NCBI GenBank assembly: GCA_016711285.1
Contig: JADJTG010000007.1
Coordinates: forward strand, 62,001 to 126,000
DNA from: Sphingobacteriales bacterium
GTDB lineage: Bacteria; Bacteroidota; Bacteroidia; Chitinophagales; UBA2359
DNA: 64,000 nt
Direction of reading: 5' to 3'
Within the stretch, counting starts at the first letter, position 1. Each line of letters begins with the position of its first letter. The notes under the pieces are model-generated. The model made no database searches. It was not told where the DNA came from and saw only the letters and a list, made by a program, of their open reading frames with translations. Made by a program: the position numbers and the translations under genes. This document shows positions 51,822 to 61,481 of this stretch, piece by piece.

Positions 51822-52454
51822 TTATTTCTTATCAAGAGAACCACCGTTAAATAAAAAAGATACACCTATTCCTACATAACCGGTAAAAAAAACCGTATTA
51901 ATCTTAAAATCATCGTCACCTATCGTGTCACAAAAATGTAAGTCAAAATTACCTTCCAATAAAACCGCTATTCTTTTTGTTACATAAAATTTTGGATATA
52001 CTTTAGTCCCAAGTATTATATTACCGCCGCCACCGGATAATTCAGGATAGGATACTATCCCATATCCGATATTGAGATAAAGCGGCATCTGGGTTTTTGA
52101 AGAAAAATAAAAGGTACCGCCAATTCCCAGTTTAGCATTGAGAATCCAAGTAGAATCAATACGGGGTGAGCCGCCAAACATCAATTCAATATAGCCGGAC
52201 TGCACTTTTTTTTGTTGATTAGAAGAATGTGTGCTGAACCTAAGAAACCCACCTTTGAGCGTTGTATTAAAATCATATTTAGCCCAATAAAATAAGCCAT
52301 AATAGATAGCCCCTGCATCTGCGGAAAATGATTTTGATGGAGATTCGGCGTATGGCACAGAAGATTCCTGACCGGATAAAGACGACAAATTCGCCATCAT
52401 TAATGCAATTACGCCAACCAAAAGCCTGTAATAAATGGTGTATAATTTTTTCAT
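51822..52454 (-). CDS. Small outer-membrane beta-barrel-like protein, unknown function
   Basis: A 210-residue secreted protein. The signal peptide spans LLVGVIALMMANLSSLSG with cleavage near GQES. The rest alternates aromatic and hydrophobic residues in strands (AIYYGLFYWAKYDFNTTLKG, SGYIELMFGGSPRID, LNIGYGIVSYPEL, VFFTGYVGIGVSFLF), as in small Bacteroidota outer-membrane beta-barrel proteins. The hydrophobic C-terminal strand followed by NGGSLDKK is compatible with a short periplasmic tail. I do not recognise a specific family. Confidence 0.65.
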   Translation of the reverse strand: MKKLYTIYYRLLVGVIALMMANLSSLSGQESSVPYAESPSKSFSADAGAIYYGLFYWAKYDFNTTLKGGFLRFSTHSSNQQKKVQSGYIELMFGGSPRIDSTWILNAKLGIGGTFYFSSKTQMPLYLNIGYGIVSYPELSGGGGNIILGTKVYPKFYVTKRIAVLLEGNFDLHFCDTIGDDDFKINTVFFTGYVGIGVSFLFNGGSLDKK

Positions 52455-52957
52455 GTTAATAATTTTTGGATTTGGCTGACATTGTATAACTCAAAAATGT
52501 CTTTACTTTCTCTGTTTCTTTTGAGTTTTTGTTTGGATGCTCAGATTTCCGAAGGCTCACTATTGCGTAGTGTGACCCCCGCAACAACACAAATATATGC
52601 AATGGTATATATTTGCGACATTAATTTTTTTTAAAAATTTGTTTTTTGATAAACACTCGTCAGATACTCATTAACACATGGGCATTGTTGTTGATGTCGT
52701 GGACACTGTAATTTTTTCAAAATTAAAAACCAAAGCGGCATACTATATGCCAATATTTACAATATATACGCAATCCGCAAAAATATTTGCCATTCTGATT
52801 TTGTTTTTTTCTCAAATTGCGGATAAAATAAATTAATAAAAAAAATATCAAATAAAAATCTTGATTTTATAAAATAAAGTAGTTGTTTATTTGCAGCGTA
52901 AAAAGGTTGAAAACAACTTCAATATTAAAATTTTGTAATATTTTTTTCATTTTTACT
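52455..52957. other. About 500-bp intergenic region with a degenerate relative of array B
   Basis: This AT-rich gap holds no convincing gene. At 52679-52699 is a full 21-bp unit related to array B (TGGGCATTGTTGTTGATGTC then G), followed by TGGACACTG. ATTTTTTCAAAATT at about 52711-52724 stands where array B has AACTTTGTCAAAGTT, and GTCAGATACTC stands where array B has GTGAGTACCC. It looks like a single-copy decayed or ancestral form of the same element, 2.2 kb from the array. Confidence 0.55.
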
Positions 52958-53893
52958 ATGAAAAATAAAAAATTTCCGATTGTTTTATTGGTATTCAACC
53001 GCCCGCAGCATACTTTGCGTTGTTTGCGTACCCTGCAATCCGCCCTTGATGCCGACTGCTCGGAGTTGTATATTTTCAGCGATGGTGCGCCGCCAGACAG
53101 CAGCCCCCAGATGCTGGCACAGATAGCGGAGGTGCGCCGCATTATCGCCGCCGAACAATGGTGCGGCAAAGTTCATATTACGGAGCGTGCCGAAAATTTG
53201 CGTTTAGACCCCTCCATGATTGCCGCCGTAAGCGAGGTATTGCAACACCACGAAGCCTGCATTTATATGGAAGATGATGTGTTGGCAGGTCGCTATTTTT
53301 TGAGATATATGAATGAAGCTCTGCACCGCTATGCACACGAAATGCAGGTAGGCATTGTCACGGCATACAATTATCCTGTACACACGCTTGCTGCCAACGA
53401 AAGGGCTTTGTTTTTGCGCTGTGCCGTATCGCAGGCTTGGGCTTTGTGGCGGCGTTCGTGGAAAAATATAGAAACCGTCCCGACAGATTGGGAGCGTTTG
53501 CGACAAAGTAAAGCCCTCCAGAAAGCATATAGTCTCAACGGCAGCACTTTGTTTGCACACTATGCTTTGAGTGCCGTGGCAGCAGGTAAAGATGTTCCTT
53601 TTGATATGGTGCTTTGGTGGAATTTTTTTAAAAGCGGACAACTGATGCTTTTTCCCGACAAAAGCCTCATCGCCAATATCGGTTTTGATGGCAGCGGCAT
53701 ACATTGCGGCAGCGAAAATCCCTTTGATGACCCCATTTGGAACAGCAACTATGCCATTACCCGTTTTCCTGATGTTGTTCAACACCATACAAAAGAACAG
53801 CACCTTTTGGAGGCATACCTCAAAAAAACATATTTTCCGCCTTACTATCGCCGCTTTCTGCGGCGTATAAAACGTTTATTTAAAATACGCTGA
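52958..53893 (+). CDS. Glycosyltransferase, GT-A fold (GNT-I-like)
   Basis: About 311 residues from the ATG at 52958 (MKNKKFPIVLLVFNRPQHT); the frame is open from 52883, but the extra residues are atypical. FPIVLLVFNRPQHTLRCLRT is the opening strand, LYIFSDGAPPDSSP follows, and CIYMEDDVLAGRYFLRYMNE carries the EDD metal/sugar-nucleotide motif of GNT-I or GT2-related enzymes. The C-terminal part has PFDMVLWWNFFKSGQLMLFP and ends with a basic segment (RRFLRRIKRLFKIR) that could bind membrane. It probably acts in surface glycan synthesis; no operon partner is seen. Confidence 0.85.
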   Translation: MKNKKFPIVLLVFNRPQHTLRCLRTLQSALDADCSELYIFSDGAPPDSSPQMLAQIAEVRRIIAAEQWCGKVHITERAENLRLDPSMIAAVSEVLQHHEACIYMEDDVLAGRYFLRYMNEALHRYAHEMQVGIVTAYNYPVHTLAANERALFLRCAVSQAWALWRRSWKNIETVPTDWERLRQSKALQKAYSLNGSTLFAHYALSAVAAGKDVPFDMVLWWNFFKSGQLMLFPDKSLIANIGFDGSGIHCGSENPFDDPIWNSNYAITRFPDVVQHHTKEQHLLEAYLKKTYFPPYYRRFLRRIKRLFKIR

Positions 53894-53982
53894 TACTCGG
53901 TTCTATTAGATTTATTTGTATAAAAATATAACTATCTTTCAAAAAATCATTTTGAATTAAACAAAAATTAATCTGATAAGTA

Positions 53983-53990
53983 TATATTTG
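53983..53990 (+). promoter_or_regulatory. -7 box (TATATTTG) upstream of the T9SS gene
   Basis: TATATTTG matches TAnnTTTG 88 bp before the ATG at 54078, implying a leader of about 80 nt. A TTTG at 53951-53954 is 28 bp upstream, too far for an ordinary -33 element. Confidence 0.45.
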
Positions 53991-54077
53991 CAGTGTGATA
54001 AATTACAAGTAGATAAAGATAATTAACAAGCAAAACAATTTCTTTTTCTTTGTAACTAAAAAATTAAACACAATTCA

Positions 54078-55993
54078 ATGAAAAAAATTTTTTTGGGTAT
54101 TTTGGCACTTTGCAGCTTTGTGGCGGTAAGTGCGCAGGTAACCCTTGTAGAGTGGAATTTTCCCAATAACCCCGACGATGCGGTTGCAGATGCGGGTATT
54201 CCTGCGAATACCTCACAAACTATTAGCACCATAGGCGGAACGGGTGCTTTGGATTTTGCTACCGCTGGTGCTACTACGAATAGTGGGCGCACTACCGGCT
54301 GGAATGCCGGAGCAGGTGTAAAATATTGGCAGGTTCAGTTTTCAACTACAGGCTACCAAACGCTTACCTTATCCTCTAAACAACGCAGTTCAAATTCAGG
54401 ACCGGCTAATTTTAGTGCAGAATACAGCACAGACGGTGCTACTTGGGCGGCTATTGCACCTGTAACAGTTGCCGACAACTGGACTACAGGTGTGTTATCA
54501 AATATGATACTTCCGTCCTCATTGGATAATTTACCTACGGTTTATATCCGTTATGTAATGGTGAATGACCTCACCAGTGGCGGCGGCACAGTTGCTTCAA
54601 CCGGCTCCAGCCGTATTGATGATTTAAAAATTACAGGTGTTTCGCTGGTGGTTTCAAACTGTGTGATTAATAGCATTACAGCCGCTAATCCTTCTCCTTG
54701 CGACCCGCTTACCGATACATATAGCGTAAACGTTACTGTTAGTTCAACAAGTGCGCCCACCGGCGGCAATTTGATCGTCAATGGTCAAAGTTTTCCGGTA
54801 ACAACAAGTCCACAGACCGTTACACTTACCGGCTTGCCTTCTGACGGTATGCCTGTAGATGTAACAGCTTATTACAGTTTAGATCCTTCTTGCACTTTTA
54901 CAGCTCCGGCTTTATTCTCTGCTCCTGTTTCTTGCTATTCACCCGTGCCGGGTCTTCTTACAATAGTAGGCGTAATTGACGGTCCCTTGACCGGTGGTAC
55001 GCCTAAAGCAATAGAACTTTACGCTACTGCTGATATTCCCGATTTGAGCCTTTATGGTTTGCAGTCTGTAAATACGGCAGGTACTTACGGCACACAGGAA
55101 TTTACTTTTCCTGCGGGTTCTGCAAGTGCCGGCGATTGTATTTTTGTAGCTACCGACTCTTTGTATTTTCATACTTTCTTTGGTTTTGCACCTACCTATG
55201 TAAGTGGTGTAGCCGGTATCAATGGTGATGATGCCGTTTTGTTGTATTACAATAGTGCTTATTATGATGTATATGGAGATCCGGATTTAGATGGAACAGG
55301 CACCGCTTGGGATTATGTAAATGGTTGGGCATACCGCATAGGTACAGGACCTGAATATCCATTTAATGTGGGTAACTGGTCTGTTAATAAAGATGCTTTA
55401 ATCACCGGAGTAGATACTACCAATGCTATTGCTACTTTACCTTACCCGAATTGTACTTATGGCGGTGCTTGTGTAGATGTAGTGTCTTTGGTAAGCCCGG
55501 GTAATGATATCACCGATGTTACCACTACCGAAGAAGCGAATATCAGCCTTAGCGCATCTAATTTGGTGTCATTTACGGCTGCTTCTTCTAATACAGTAAT
55601 TTATCAAGCCGGAGATTATGTATCCTTGTTGCCGGGCTTTAGAGCTACTGCTGCGGGTACAGCAAAATTTGTTGCACGCATTGCGCCTTGCGGTACTGCT
55701 AAAAATGGCACTACTGCTCCTGTGGTGGCTGCTGTTTCAAAAGAAATAGCTTTGTGGATTGCTCCAAACCCTGCCGACTACGAAACCAACATCTCTTTCC
55801 AAATGGAAGGCGAGCAAGTGGTAAGTTTGGATTTGTTTGATTTGCAAGGTAAAAAGTACAAACAATATTCAACGGTATCAGCAACAGCCAGCAAATTACG
55901 CTTTCTACTTCCAATTTGATGAGCGGCATTTATTTGGTTCGTTTGACTACTGCACAAGGTATCAGCAAAACTACTAAATTGATGATTCGTTAA
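54078..55993 (+). CDS. T9SS-secreted protein with lamin-tail-like domain; sorting domain frameshifted
   Basis: About 638 residues after repair. It has a signal peptide (MKKIFLGILALCSFVAVSAQ), a beta-sandwich region (about 25-190), an Ig-like middle, then a lamin-tail-like segment (LTIVGVIDGPLTGGTPKAIE, YGLQSVNTAGTYGTQEF, GINGDDAVLLYY), then the 3-strand SLSASNLVSFTAASS module often placed before sorting domains. The T9SS type A domain starts LWIAPNPADYETNISFQ. The main frame stops at 55919, but one missing base near 55870-55880 restores NGISNSQQITLSTSNLMSGI and YLVRLTTAQGISKTTKLMIR to a stop at 55993. Without this repair the protein would not be exported by T9SS. Role unknown; extracellular. 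Confidence 0.82.
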
Positions 55994-56012
55994 TCAATCA
56001 ACTTTTACTGAT

Positions 56013-56050
56013 AAAAAAAGAGGCTGCCGAAAAAGGCAGCCTCTTTTTTT
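56013..56050. terminator. Intrinsic terminator between convergent T9SS and M1 aminopeptidase genes
   Basis: AGAGGCTGCC pairs with GGCAGCCTCT across a short loop (GAAAAA); the stem is flanked by A7 on the left and T7 on the right, so it works in both directions. Confidence 0.88.
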
Positions 56051-56071
56051 ATACAATTTTAATAAAATATT

Positions 56072-58747
56072 TTATTCCGATGCTTTCATTAATTCATAAA
56101 TGGTTTGTAAGCGCGGAAATGTTTCTTGCTTGTAAATATCGCTCAAAGCTGTTTGAACGGCATTGATGGCACTTTTCAGTTGATTGCGCTCTTCGGGGCT
56201 TGTTCCTTCGCCGGATTCCTCATTCTGCATCATCGTTTCTAGGCTTTTGAGGGCATTGGCAGCCCCGAAGCGCACCCACCACGTTTTGTCGGCTACTGCT
56301 ATGTCGTGCAAAGCAGGTACGGCGTTTTGCACTTTATCGGCAGACATTCTTGAAAGGATATAAGCATAGCTTTGTACTAAACCGTAGCGTTCTCCGCCGC
56401 TTACATTTTTCAGATGTTTTTCAAAAAAAGGCAAATTGCGCTCATCGCCGTGCGTAGCATATACTTCGCCGATAATACCGATGGTATTTTCGTCAGCAGT
56501 TTGTTCCAACTTTTGAGTTTCGCGCAAGCCTGTTTCTCCGTCGGCATCGGCGAGTGCGTAGAGGGCTGCGCCCATTGCTTTGTAAGAGGGGTCGTGCAGT
56601 GATTGTGTAAAAAGCGGAATATCCTGAGCATCGCGGAGTTCGCCCAATTTTCGCAAAGCGGTGGTGCGCACGGCAGCTTTGGGGTCTTTGGCAGCGATTT
56701 GGCGCAGAGCGGTGGCTGCTTTTTGTTGAAATTCGGTATTTTCGCCGTCAAAAACAACAGAATTGACGGCTTCTTCGCGGATAGCCCAAAAATCATCGTT
56801 GAGGGCGGCGAGCAATACTTTGTCTTTTTCGGCAGAGGCATCGGCGGCGGCAAAATAGGAAAGGGCTTCGAGGCGGTCGCGGTACAGCGGAGCATTGAAA
56901 TACTGATAATTTAATTGCGAAACGGGTTTTTCGTCTTGTATTTCGGCTAAAAGCATTTTTTCGCCATCAACATTTACCAAATCGGGAGCGGTGGCGGCAT
57001 CAAACGAAAAAGTTTCATTTCTGTCCATCACCATTATTTTTTCGCGGCGTTTTTTACCATTTTCATAAATATCCACCACCATAGGCAACTGAAAAGGCAA
57101 GCCGGCTTGCAGTTGTTCAATGTTTACATTTATTTTTTGAAGTTGTTTGTCATAGTCTTGTGTGATATTCAGAATGGGGTGTCCTTTTCCCAAAAACCAT
57201 TGATTAAAAAACCAATTCAAATCTTCGCCGGTGACGGCTTCAAAAGCAAGGCGCAGATGATGAATTTCTACCGCCTGATACTGATTATCCAATAAATATT
57301 TGCGCAGCGCGGCAAAGAATGCTTCATCACCTACATACTGACGCAGCATGTGCAGCACACGTCCGCCTTTTTGGTAGGAGTGTGCATCAAACATATCTTC
57401 TTTATTATTGTATTCAAAACGAATTAAATTTTTTTGTTCATTGGCAGCTTCCATCATGTATGCTTCCAAATCATCTTGCAGGTGTTTGTCAGCTTCGTCT
57501 TTGCCGTATTTGTGTTCTATCCAGAGGTATTCGCCATAGGTAGCAAAGGATTCGTTGAGGGGCAGGTTGCTCCAGCTTTCGCAGGTCACCAAATCGCCAA
57601 ACCAATGATGAAACAACTCGTGCGCGATGATGTCTTCGTGGGTTTCGTCCAACAGTTGGCGGTCGTTGCGCTGCAAGCCGTCAAAGTGGACAACGGCGGA
57701 GGTATTTTCCATAGCCCCTGACACAAATTCGCGGACTACCACTTGCGAAAATTTATCCCAGGGATACTCCACGCCGAGCGAGTTGGAATAAAAATCGAGC
57801 ATTTCGGGCGTATTGCCGAATATTTGCTTGGCGAAGGGTTCGTATTTTTTTTCTACAAAATAATTTACTTCTCTGCCGCGCCAGAGTTTGTCTTTGACGA
57901 CCGCAAAATCGCCCACCGCCATCATAAACAAATAAGGGGCATGGGGTTTTTCCTGTTGCCAGTGGTCGGTGCGTGTGCCATCGGCGTTGGGTGTACTGCT
58001 GACCAATTTTCCATTGGAGAGGGTGACGAATTTTTTATCCACCGTGATGCTGATGCTCTGCGTACAACGCTCGTTGGGCGTATCAATGGTCGGAAACCAG
58101 CAAGAGGAGGCTTCGGTTTCGCCCTGTGTCCAAATTTGTTGTGGCACATCGGGTAAAGAGCCGTCGGCGTTGATAAAATACAACCCTTTATCTTCGGTGA
58201 TGGCGGCACTGCCCGAAGTTTCGCGCTCGTTGGGTTTGGCGGTATAATCAATAAATATGCGGTATTGCTCGTCTTTTTGGTAGGTTTTGGGCAGTGTGAT
58301 TTGAATGAAATTGCCGTTGTAGGAGTAGGCAAGCGGCGTTTTGTTGTTGTTGTTCAGAAGAGCCACTTCGTGTACATCAAAGCCTTTGGCATCTAAAGTG
58401 AGCGAGGCAACGGGATAAAAATGAGGAGCGAAGGTGAGCGTAGCTTTGCCGAGTAGGTATTGTTTTTGCCAATCGAAGCGCACGTCTAACTGTGTGTGTA
58501 TTAAATCATTGACGATTTTTTCGGAAGCGCGATACAACGGTAAAGTATCTACCAACTCCGATTCTGGCATAATTTCAATAGGGTCTAAGAGACGCTCTTC
58601 TACATATTCGGAAATATTTTCGGAGTCGTCGTTGTCGTAAAGCTGTTCATCGCTGAGTGCCTGTGTTTTTTTGCTGCTGCCGCAAGCTACCGACGACAGG
58701 AGTGCGGCACCAAGCAGCACGGCAGAAATTTTTGGGATTAATTGCAT
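56072..58747 (-). CDS. M1-family aminopeptidase, lipoprotein, with HEAT-like repeats
   Basis: About 891 residues from the ATG at 58747 (MQLIPKISAVLLGAALLSSV then AC is a lipobox); an upstream ATG at 58798 would hide it. The M1 exopeptidase motif FVSGAMENTS precedes the zinc site HELFHHWFGD with the third ligand in LNESFATYGE 18 residues on (about residue 370-395). The C-terminal 270 residues are armadillo/HEAT-like helical repeats (DDFWAIREEAVNSVVF, DPKAAVRTTALRKLGEL, HDPSYKAMGAALYAL). It would trim N-terminal residues from peptides in the periplasm, anchored in a membrane by a lipid. Confidence 0.92.
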   Translation of the reverse strand: MQLIPKISAVLLGAALLSSVACGSSKKTQALSDEQLYDNDDSENISEYVEERLLDPIEIMPESELVDTLPLYRASEKIVNDLIHTQLDVRFDWQKQYLLGKATLTFAPHFYPVASLTLDAKGFDVHEVALLNNNNKTPLAYSYNGNFIQITLPKTYQKDEQYRIFIDYTAKPNERETSGSAAITEDKGLYFINADGSLPDVPQQIWTQGETEASSCWFPTIDTPNERCTQSISITVDKKFVTLSNGKLVSSTPNADGTRTDHWQQEKPHAPYLFMMAVGDFAVVKDKLWRGREVNYFVEKKYEPFAKQIFGNTPEMLDFYSNSLGVEYPWDKFSQVVVREFVSGAMENTSAVVHFDGLQRNDRQLLDETHEDIIAHELFHHWFGDLVTCESWSNLPLNESFATYGEYLWIEHKYGKDEADKHLQDDLEAYMMEAANEQKNLIRFEYNNKEDMFDAHSYQKGGRVLHMLRQYVGDEAFFAALRKYLLDNQYQAVEIHHLRLAFEAVTGEDLNWFFNQWFLGKGHPILNITQDYDKQLQKINVNIEQLQAGLPFQLPMVVDIYENGKKRREKIMVMDRNETFSFDAATAPDLVNVDGEKMLLAEIQDEKPVSQLNYQYFNAPLYRDRLEALSYFAAADASAEKDKVLLAALNDDFWAIREEAVNSVVFDGENTEFQQKAATALRQIAAKDPKAAVRTTALRKLGELRDAQDIPLFTQSLHDPSYKAMGAALYALADADGETGLRETQKLEQTADENTIGIIGEVYATHGDERNLPFFEKHLKNVSGGERYGLVQSYAYILSRMSADKVQNAVPALHDIAVADKTWWVRFGAANALKSLETMMQNEESGEGTSPEERNQLKSAINAVQTALSDIYKQETFPRLQTIYELMKASE

Positions 58748-58955
58748 ATTTTTATTTTGGAAAAAGATAAAATGACATGAAAGATGCTTTGGAATCAATA
58801 ATATTTTTTGGGCAGACGAATGATTTTTTTAAAGAAACGCTCTGAATCTAAAAAAAATAAAACTTACGGTGAATGATATAACAACCGCTTTAATATTATT
58901 TTATCAAAGAAAATACAATCTTAAAATATAATAAAATACTAGGTGTTAAATATTA

Positions 58956-60206
58956 TTAAACCGTTGAAAATCGGGCGTTGAAATCTACTGCTACGGCTTC
59001 GGGTGTGCGTGTGGGCGCAAAAAACGGAAGTAAGCGCAAAAGCACCGCCTCCAAAAGGGAATCGGGACACGAAGCACCGCCGCTAATGATAATACGGGGC
59101 GGTTTTTGGATATTGGCGGCGGGCAGATAATGTTCCTGAATCATTTCTTGTTTCGTATTCAAATCAAAATGCCGGATTTGCTGTGCCGATATAATATTGT
59201 CGGAATGCTTGATGAAATAAGCGGGCATTTGGTGTGCGCAAAGTTTGTAAAGCTGCATCGTGTTAGATGAGTTATATCCGCCCACTACAATTGCCATATC
59301 TGCGCCTTCGTCCAAGAGGCTGTAAATTGCCGACTGATTTTCGTTGGTGGCATAGCAGAGGGTGTCGCGGGTATCGGCGAAATAGGTTTTTCCGAGGGTT
59401 TCGCCATAGTGCAGATAAATAACTTCTCGCAAAAAATTGGCGATGGCTTGAGTTTCGGCGGCGAGCATGGTGGTTTGGTTCACCACACCGAGTTGGCGCA
59501 AGTGGTGGGTGGGGTCAAAGTCAGGCGAGCAGCGTTCTTTGTCAAATACTTCAAAAAACTCCTTATAGGGTCGTTTTTCGGTGATAAATGGTGCCAGCAA
59601 CTGCGCCTCCTCCATATCTTTGATGATGAGGGTGGGGGCGTGCTGGGTACTGTGCGAAAAGGTGGCGCGAGTTTCTTCGTGGGCGGGTTTTCCGTGAACG
59701 ACCACTGTAAATCGGCTGTCGCCGAGTGTTTCGGCACGATTCCACACTTTTTTCACAAAAGGGCAGGTGGTATCAAAGGTTTCCAACTGTACGCCGGCGG
59801 CACGCAGTCGTTGCTCCATTTCTATGGTAGTTCCGAAAGCCGGAATGAGTACAATATCATCGGGTTGGAGTTGTTCTACGGGAAAAATCGTTTTTCCTTC
59901 GGTGTCGTTGAGAAAATGAATACCTTTGGCTTCCAAGTCGCCGTTTACTTCGGGGTTGTGAATCATTTCGGAGATGAAGAAAATACGGCGGTCGGGATAA
60001 TTATCTAAGGTGCGATAGGCAATTTCAATGGCGTTTTCTACTCCATAGCAAAAGCCGAAATGACGTGCGAGCAAAAAATGTACCGTTCCGAAATCTAGCA
60101 GCGAAGGCGAAAGATCTTTTTTTCGGGGGTCTTGGCGTTTGCGATATTCTTTTACTGCTCCGATAAGCGAGCTGCGAAAATGCTGAGGGACATCAAAATT
60201 GCGCAT
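58956..60206 (-). CDS. ispH: 4-hydroxy-3-methylbut-2-enyl diphosphate reductase
   Basis: A 416-residue IspH/LytB of the long Bacteroidota type. The three Fe-S cysteines are in FGFCYGVENA, FDTTCPFVKKVW and GGASCPDSLLE. Substrate motifs are MIHNPEVNGDLEAKG and VVVGGYNSSNT. The last MEP-pathway step yields IPP and DMAPP; ispE of the same pathway is at 7556-8404. The gene is alone on the minus strand, with about 210 bp of AT-rich sequence on each side where I see nothing else. Confidence 0.95.
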   Translation of the reverse strand: MRNFDVPQHFRSSLIGAVKEYRKRQDPRKKDLSPSLLDFGTVHFLLARHFGFCYGVENAIEIAYRTLDNYPDRRIFFISEMIHNPEVNGDLEAKGIHFLNDTEGKTIFPVEQLQPDDIVLIPAFGTTIEMEQRLRAAGVQLETFDTTCPFVKKVWNRAETLGDSRFTVVVHGKPAHEETRATFSHSTQHAPTLIIKDMEEAQLLAPFITEKRPYKEFFEVFDKERCSPDFDPTHHLRQLGVVNQTTMLAAETQAIANFLREVIYLHYGETLGKTYFADTRDTLCYATNENQSAIYSLLDEGADMAIVVGGYNSSNTMQLYKLCAHQMPAYFIKHSDNIISAQQIRHFDLNTKQEMIQEHYLPAANIQKPPRIIISGGASCPDSLLEAVLLRLLPFFAPTRTPEAVAVDFNARFSTV

Positions 60207-60439
60207 AAGGTGGCTACAACAGAAGGTGTTTTTTATATGAGAGCGATAGAACGCTTATTGTGTTGAATATCATATTTTTTATAATTGCAATCTTTCAGAA
60301 ATTTTGAGATTCCGAAGAGTTGCAATTTTTTTTAAAAAAAACAATGAACCTTTCAAAATAGTTTGAATTGAATGACAGAATAAAGGTTGGTGCATTTTTT
60401 TTACAAACGAAATTATATCCGCTATATTATTGTTGATAA

Positions 60440-61276
60440 TTATTTCACCTCTTTACCCATATCATATTTTTTAATGCTCACTGTATTGCTTTTGGTATCC
60501 ACCAAATTGCCGCGTCCGTGCCGTTGTCCTTCTTTATATTCTCCTATATATATTGTACCGTTATCATAAGTAAATACGCCTACACCATAGGGCAAACCAT
60601 TGCGCCACGAGCCTTCATAAGTGCCGCTGCCGTCGTCGCGTTTAAAAGTCTCTTTTTTGAAACTGTAATCCGTTTTATTTTCTTTGGTTACATTTCCGTT
60701 TTCAAATTTTTTGAGTGCTATTTTACCGCCTTTAAAAGCGGATACGCCCATACCGTCTCGTTCGCCGCGTTTGTATTCGCCGATATATACATCTCCGTTT
60801 TCGTAGCGCAACACGCCAAAACCGTCCGGTGAGCCGTCTAATGCCGGACCGTAGTAAGTGCCGTATTTATTGTCTCGTTTAAAACGTTTTTTGAGATAAG
60901 AAAGCCCCGAAGCGGCGGTATTGTTGCCTTTGTCGGGGTCTATGAGGTCGGCTTCGCTGTTAATGGTTTGAGGAGAGGGGGTGGTCATATCGTTTTCAAG
61001 GGACGAGGTCGCGCTACCTGCTGCGGGGGTGGTATTGGTAGTAGTTTGTTGGGGCAGGGTAGTGGCAAGGCTGCTGTCGGAGTTGAAAGTATTGGAGGGC
61101 TGCTCTAAATTTTGCAATGTCGGAGCAGGGCTTCCGTTTTCGGTGCTGTTTTCTACGGCAACAACTTCGCCGCCTTCTACGTTGTTTTTATTGCTGCGAT
61201 AGGTCATCATCCAATAAACTGCCCATAAAAATCCCAGTACTACTAAAACGCGGAGAAATATTTTTGCGGAATCCAT
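60440..61276 (-). CDS. MORN-repeat protein with an N-terminal membrane anchor
   Basis: A 278-residue protein. An N-terminal membrane segment (FLRVLVVLGFLWAVYWMMTY) is followed by a low-complexity Ser/Thr/Asn-rich linker (about 35-125). Four or so MORN repeats follow: YYGPALDGSPDGFGVLRYEN, GDVYIGEYKRGERDGMGVSA, GSGTYEGSWRNGLPYGVGVF and TIYIGEYKEGQRHGRGN. MORN repeats mediate membrane, lipid or protein contacts; the exact role here is unknown. A TATATTTG box lies about 62 bp upstream of the ATG. Confidence 0.85.
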   Translation of the reverse strand: MDSAKIFLRVLVVLGFLWAVYWMMTYRSNKNNVEGGEVVAVENSTENGSPAPTLQNLEQPSNTFNSDSSLATTLPQQTTTNTTPAAGSATSSLENDMTTPSPQTINSEADLIDPDKGNNTAASGLSYLKKRFKRDNKYGTYYGPALDGSPDGFGVLRYENGDVYIGEYKRGERDGMGVSAFKGGKIALKKFENGNVTKENKTDYSFKKETFKRDDGSGTYEGSWRNGLPYGVGVFTYDNGTIYIGEYKEGQRHGRGNLVDTKSNTVSIKKYDMGKEVK

Positions 61277-61337
61277 GTTTGGTAAAAATAAGATTTAGAA
61301 AATAAAAAAATGCTTGGCGAAAAAATATTACAAAGCG

Positions 61338-61345
61338 CAAATATA
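61338..61345 (-). promoter_or_regulatory. -7 box (TATATTTG) of the MORN gene
   Basis: On the minus strand TATATTTG matches TAnnTTTG, 62 bp before the ATG at 61276. A second, weaker copy (GATATTTG) lies about 13 bp further upstream. Confidence 0.45.
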
Positions 61346-61481
61346 GCGCAAATATCGTCATAATTTTTATGGTTGAATAAATAAAGGTAATTTGGGTGAT
61401 GTAAAAGAAGGGTGTATTTTTACAGAAGGATATAGATATTTTAGCGTTTTTTTGCAGATTTATCCAAGGTTTATAAAAAAT

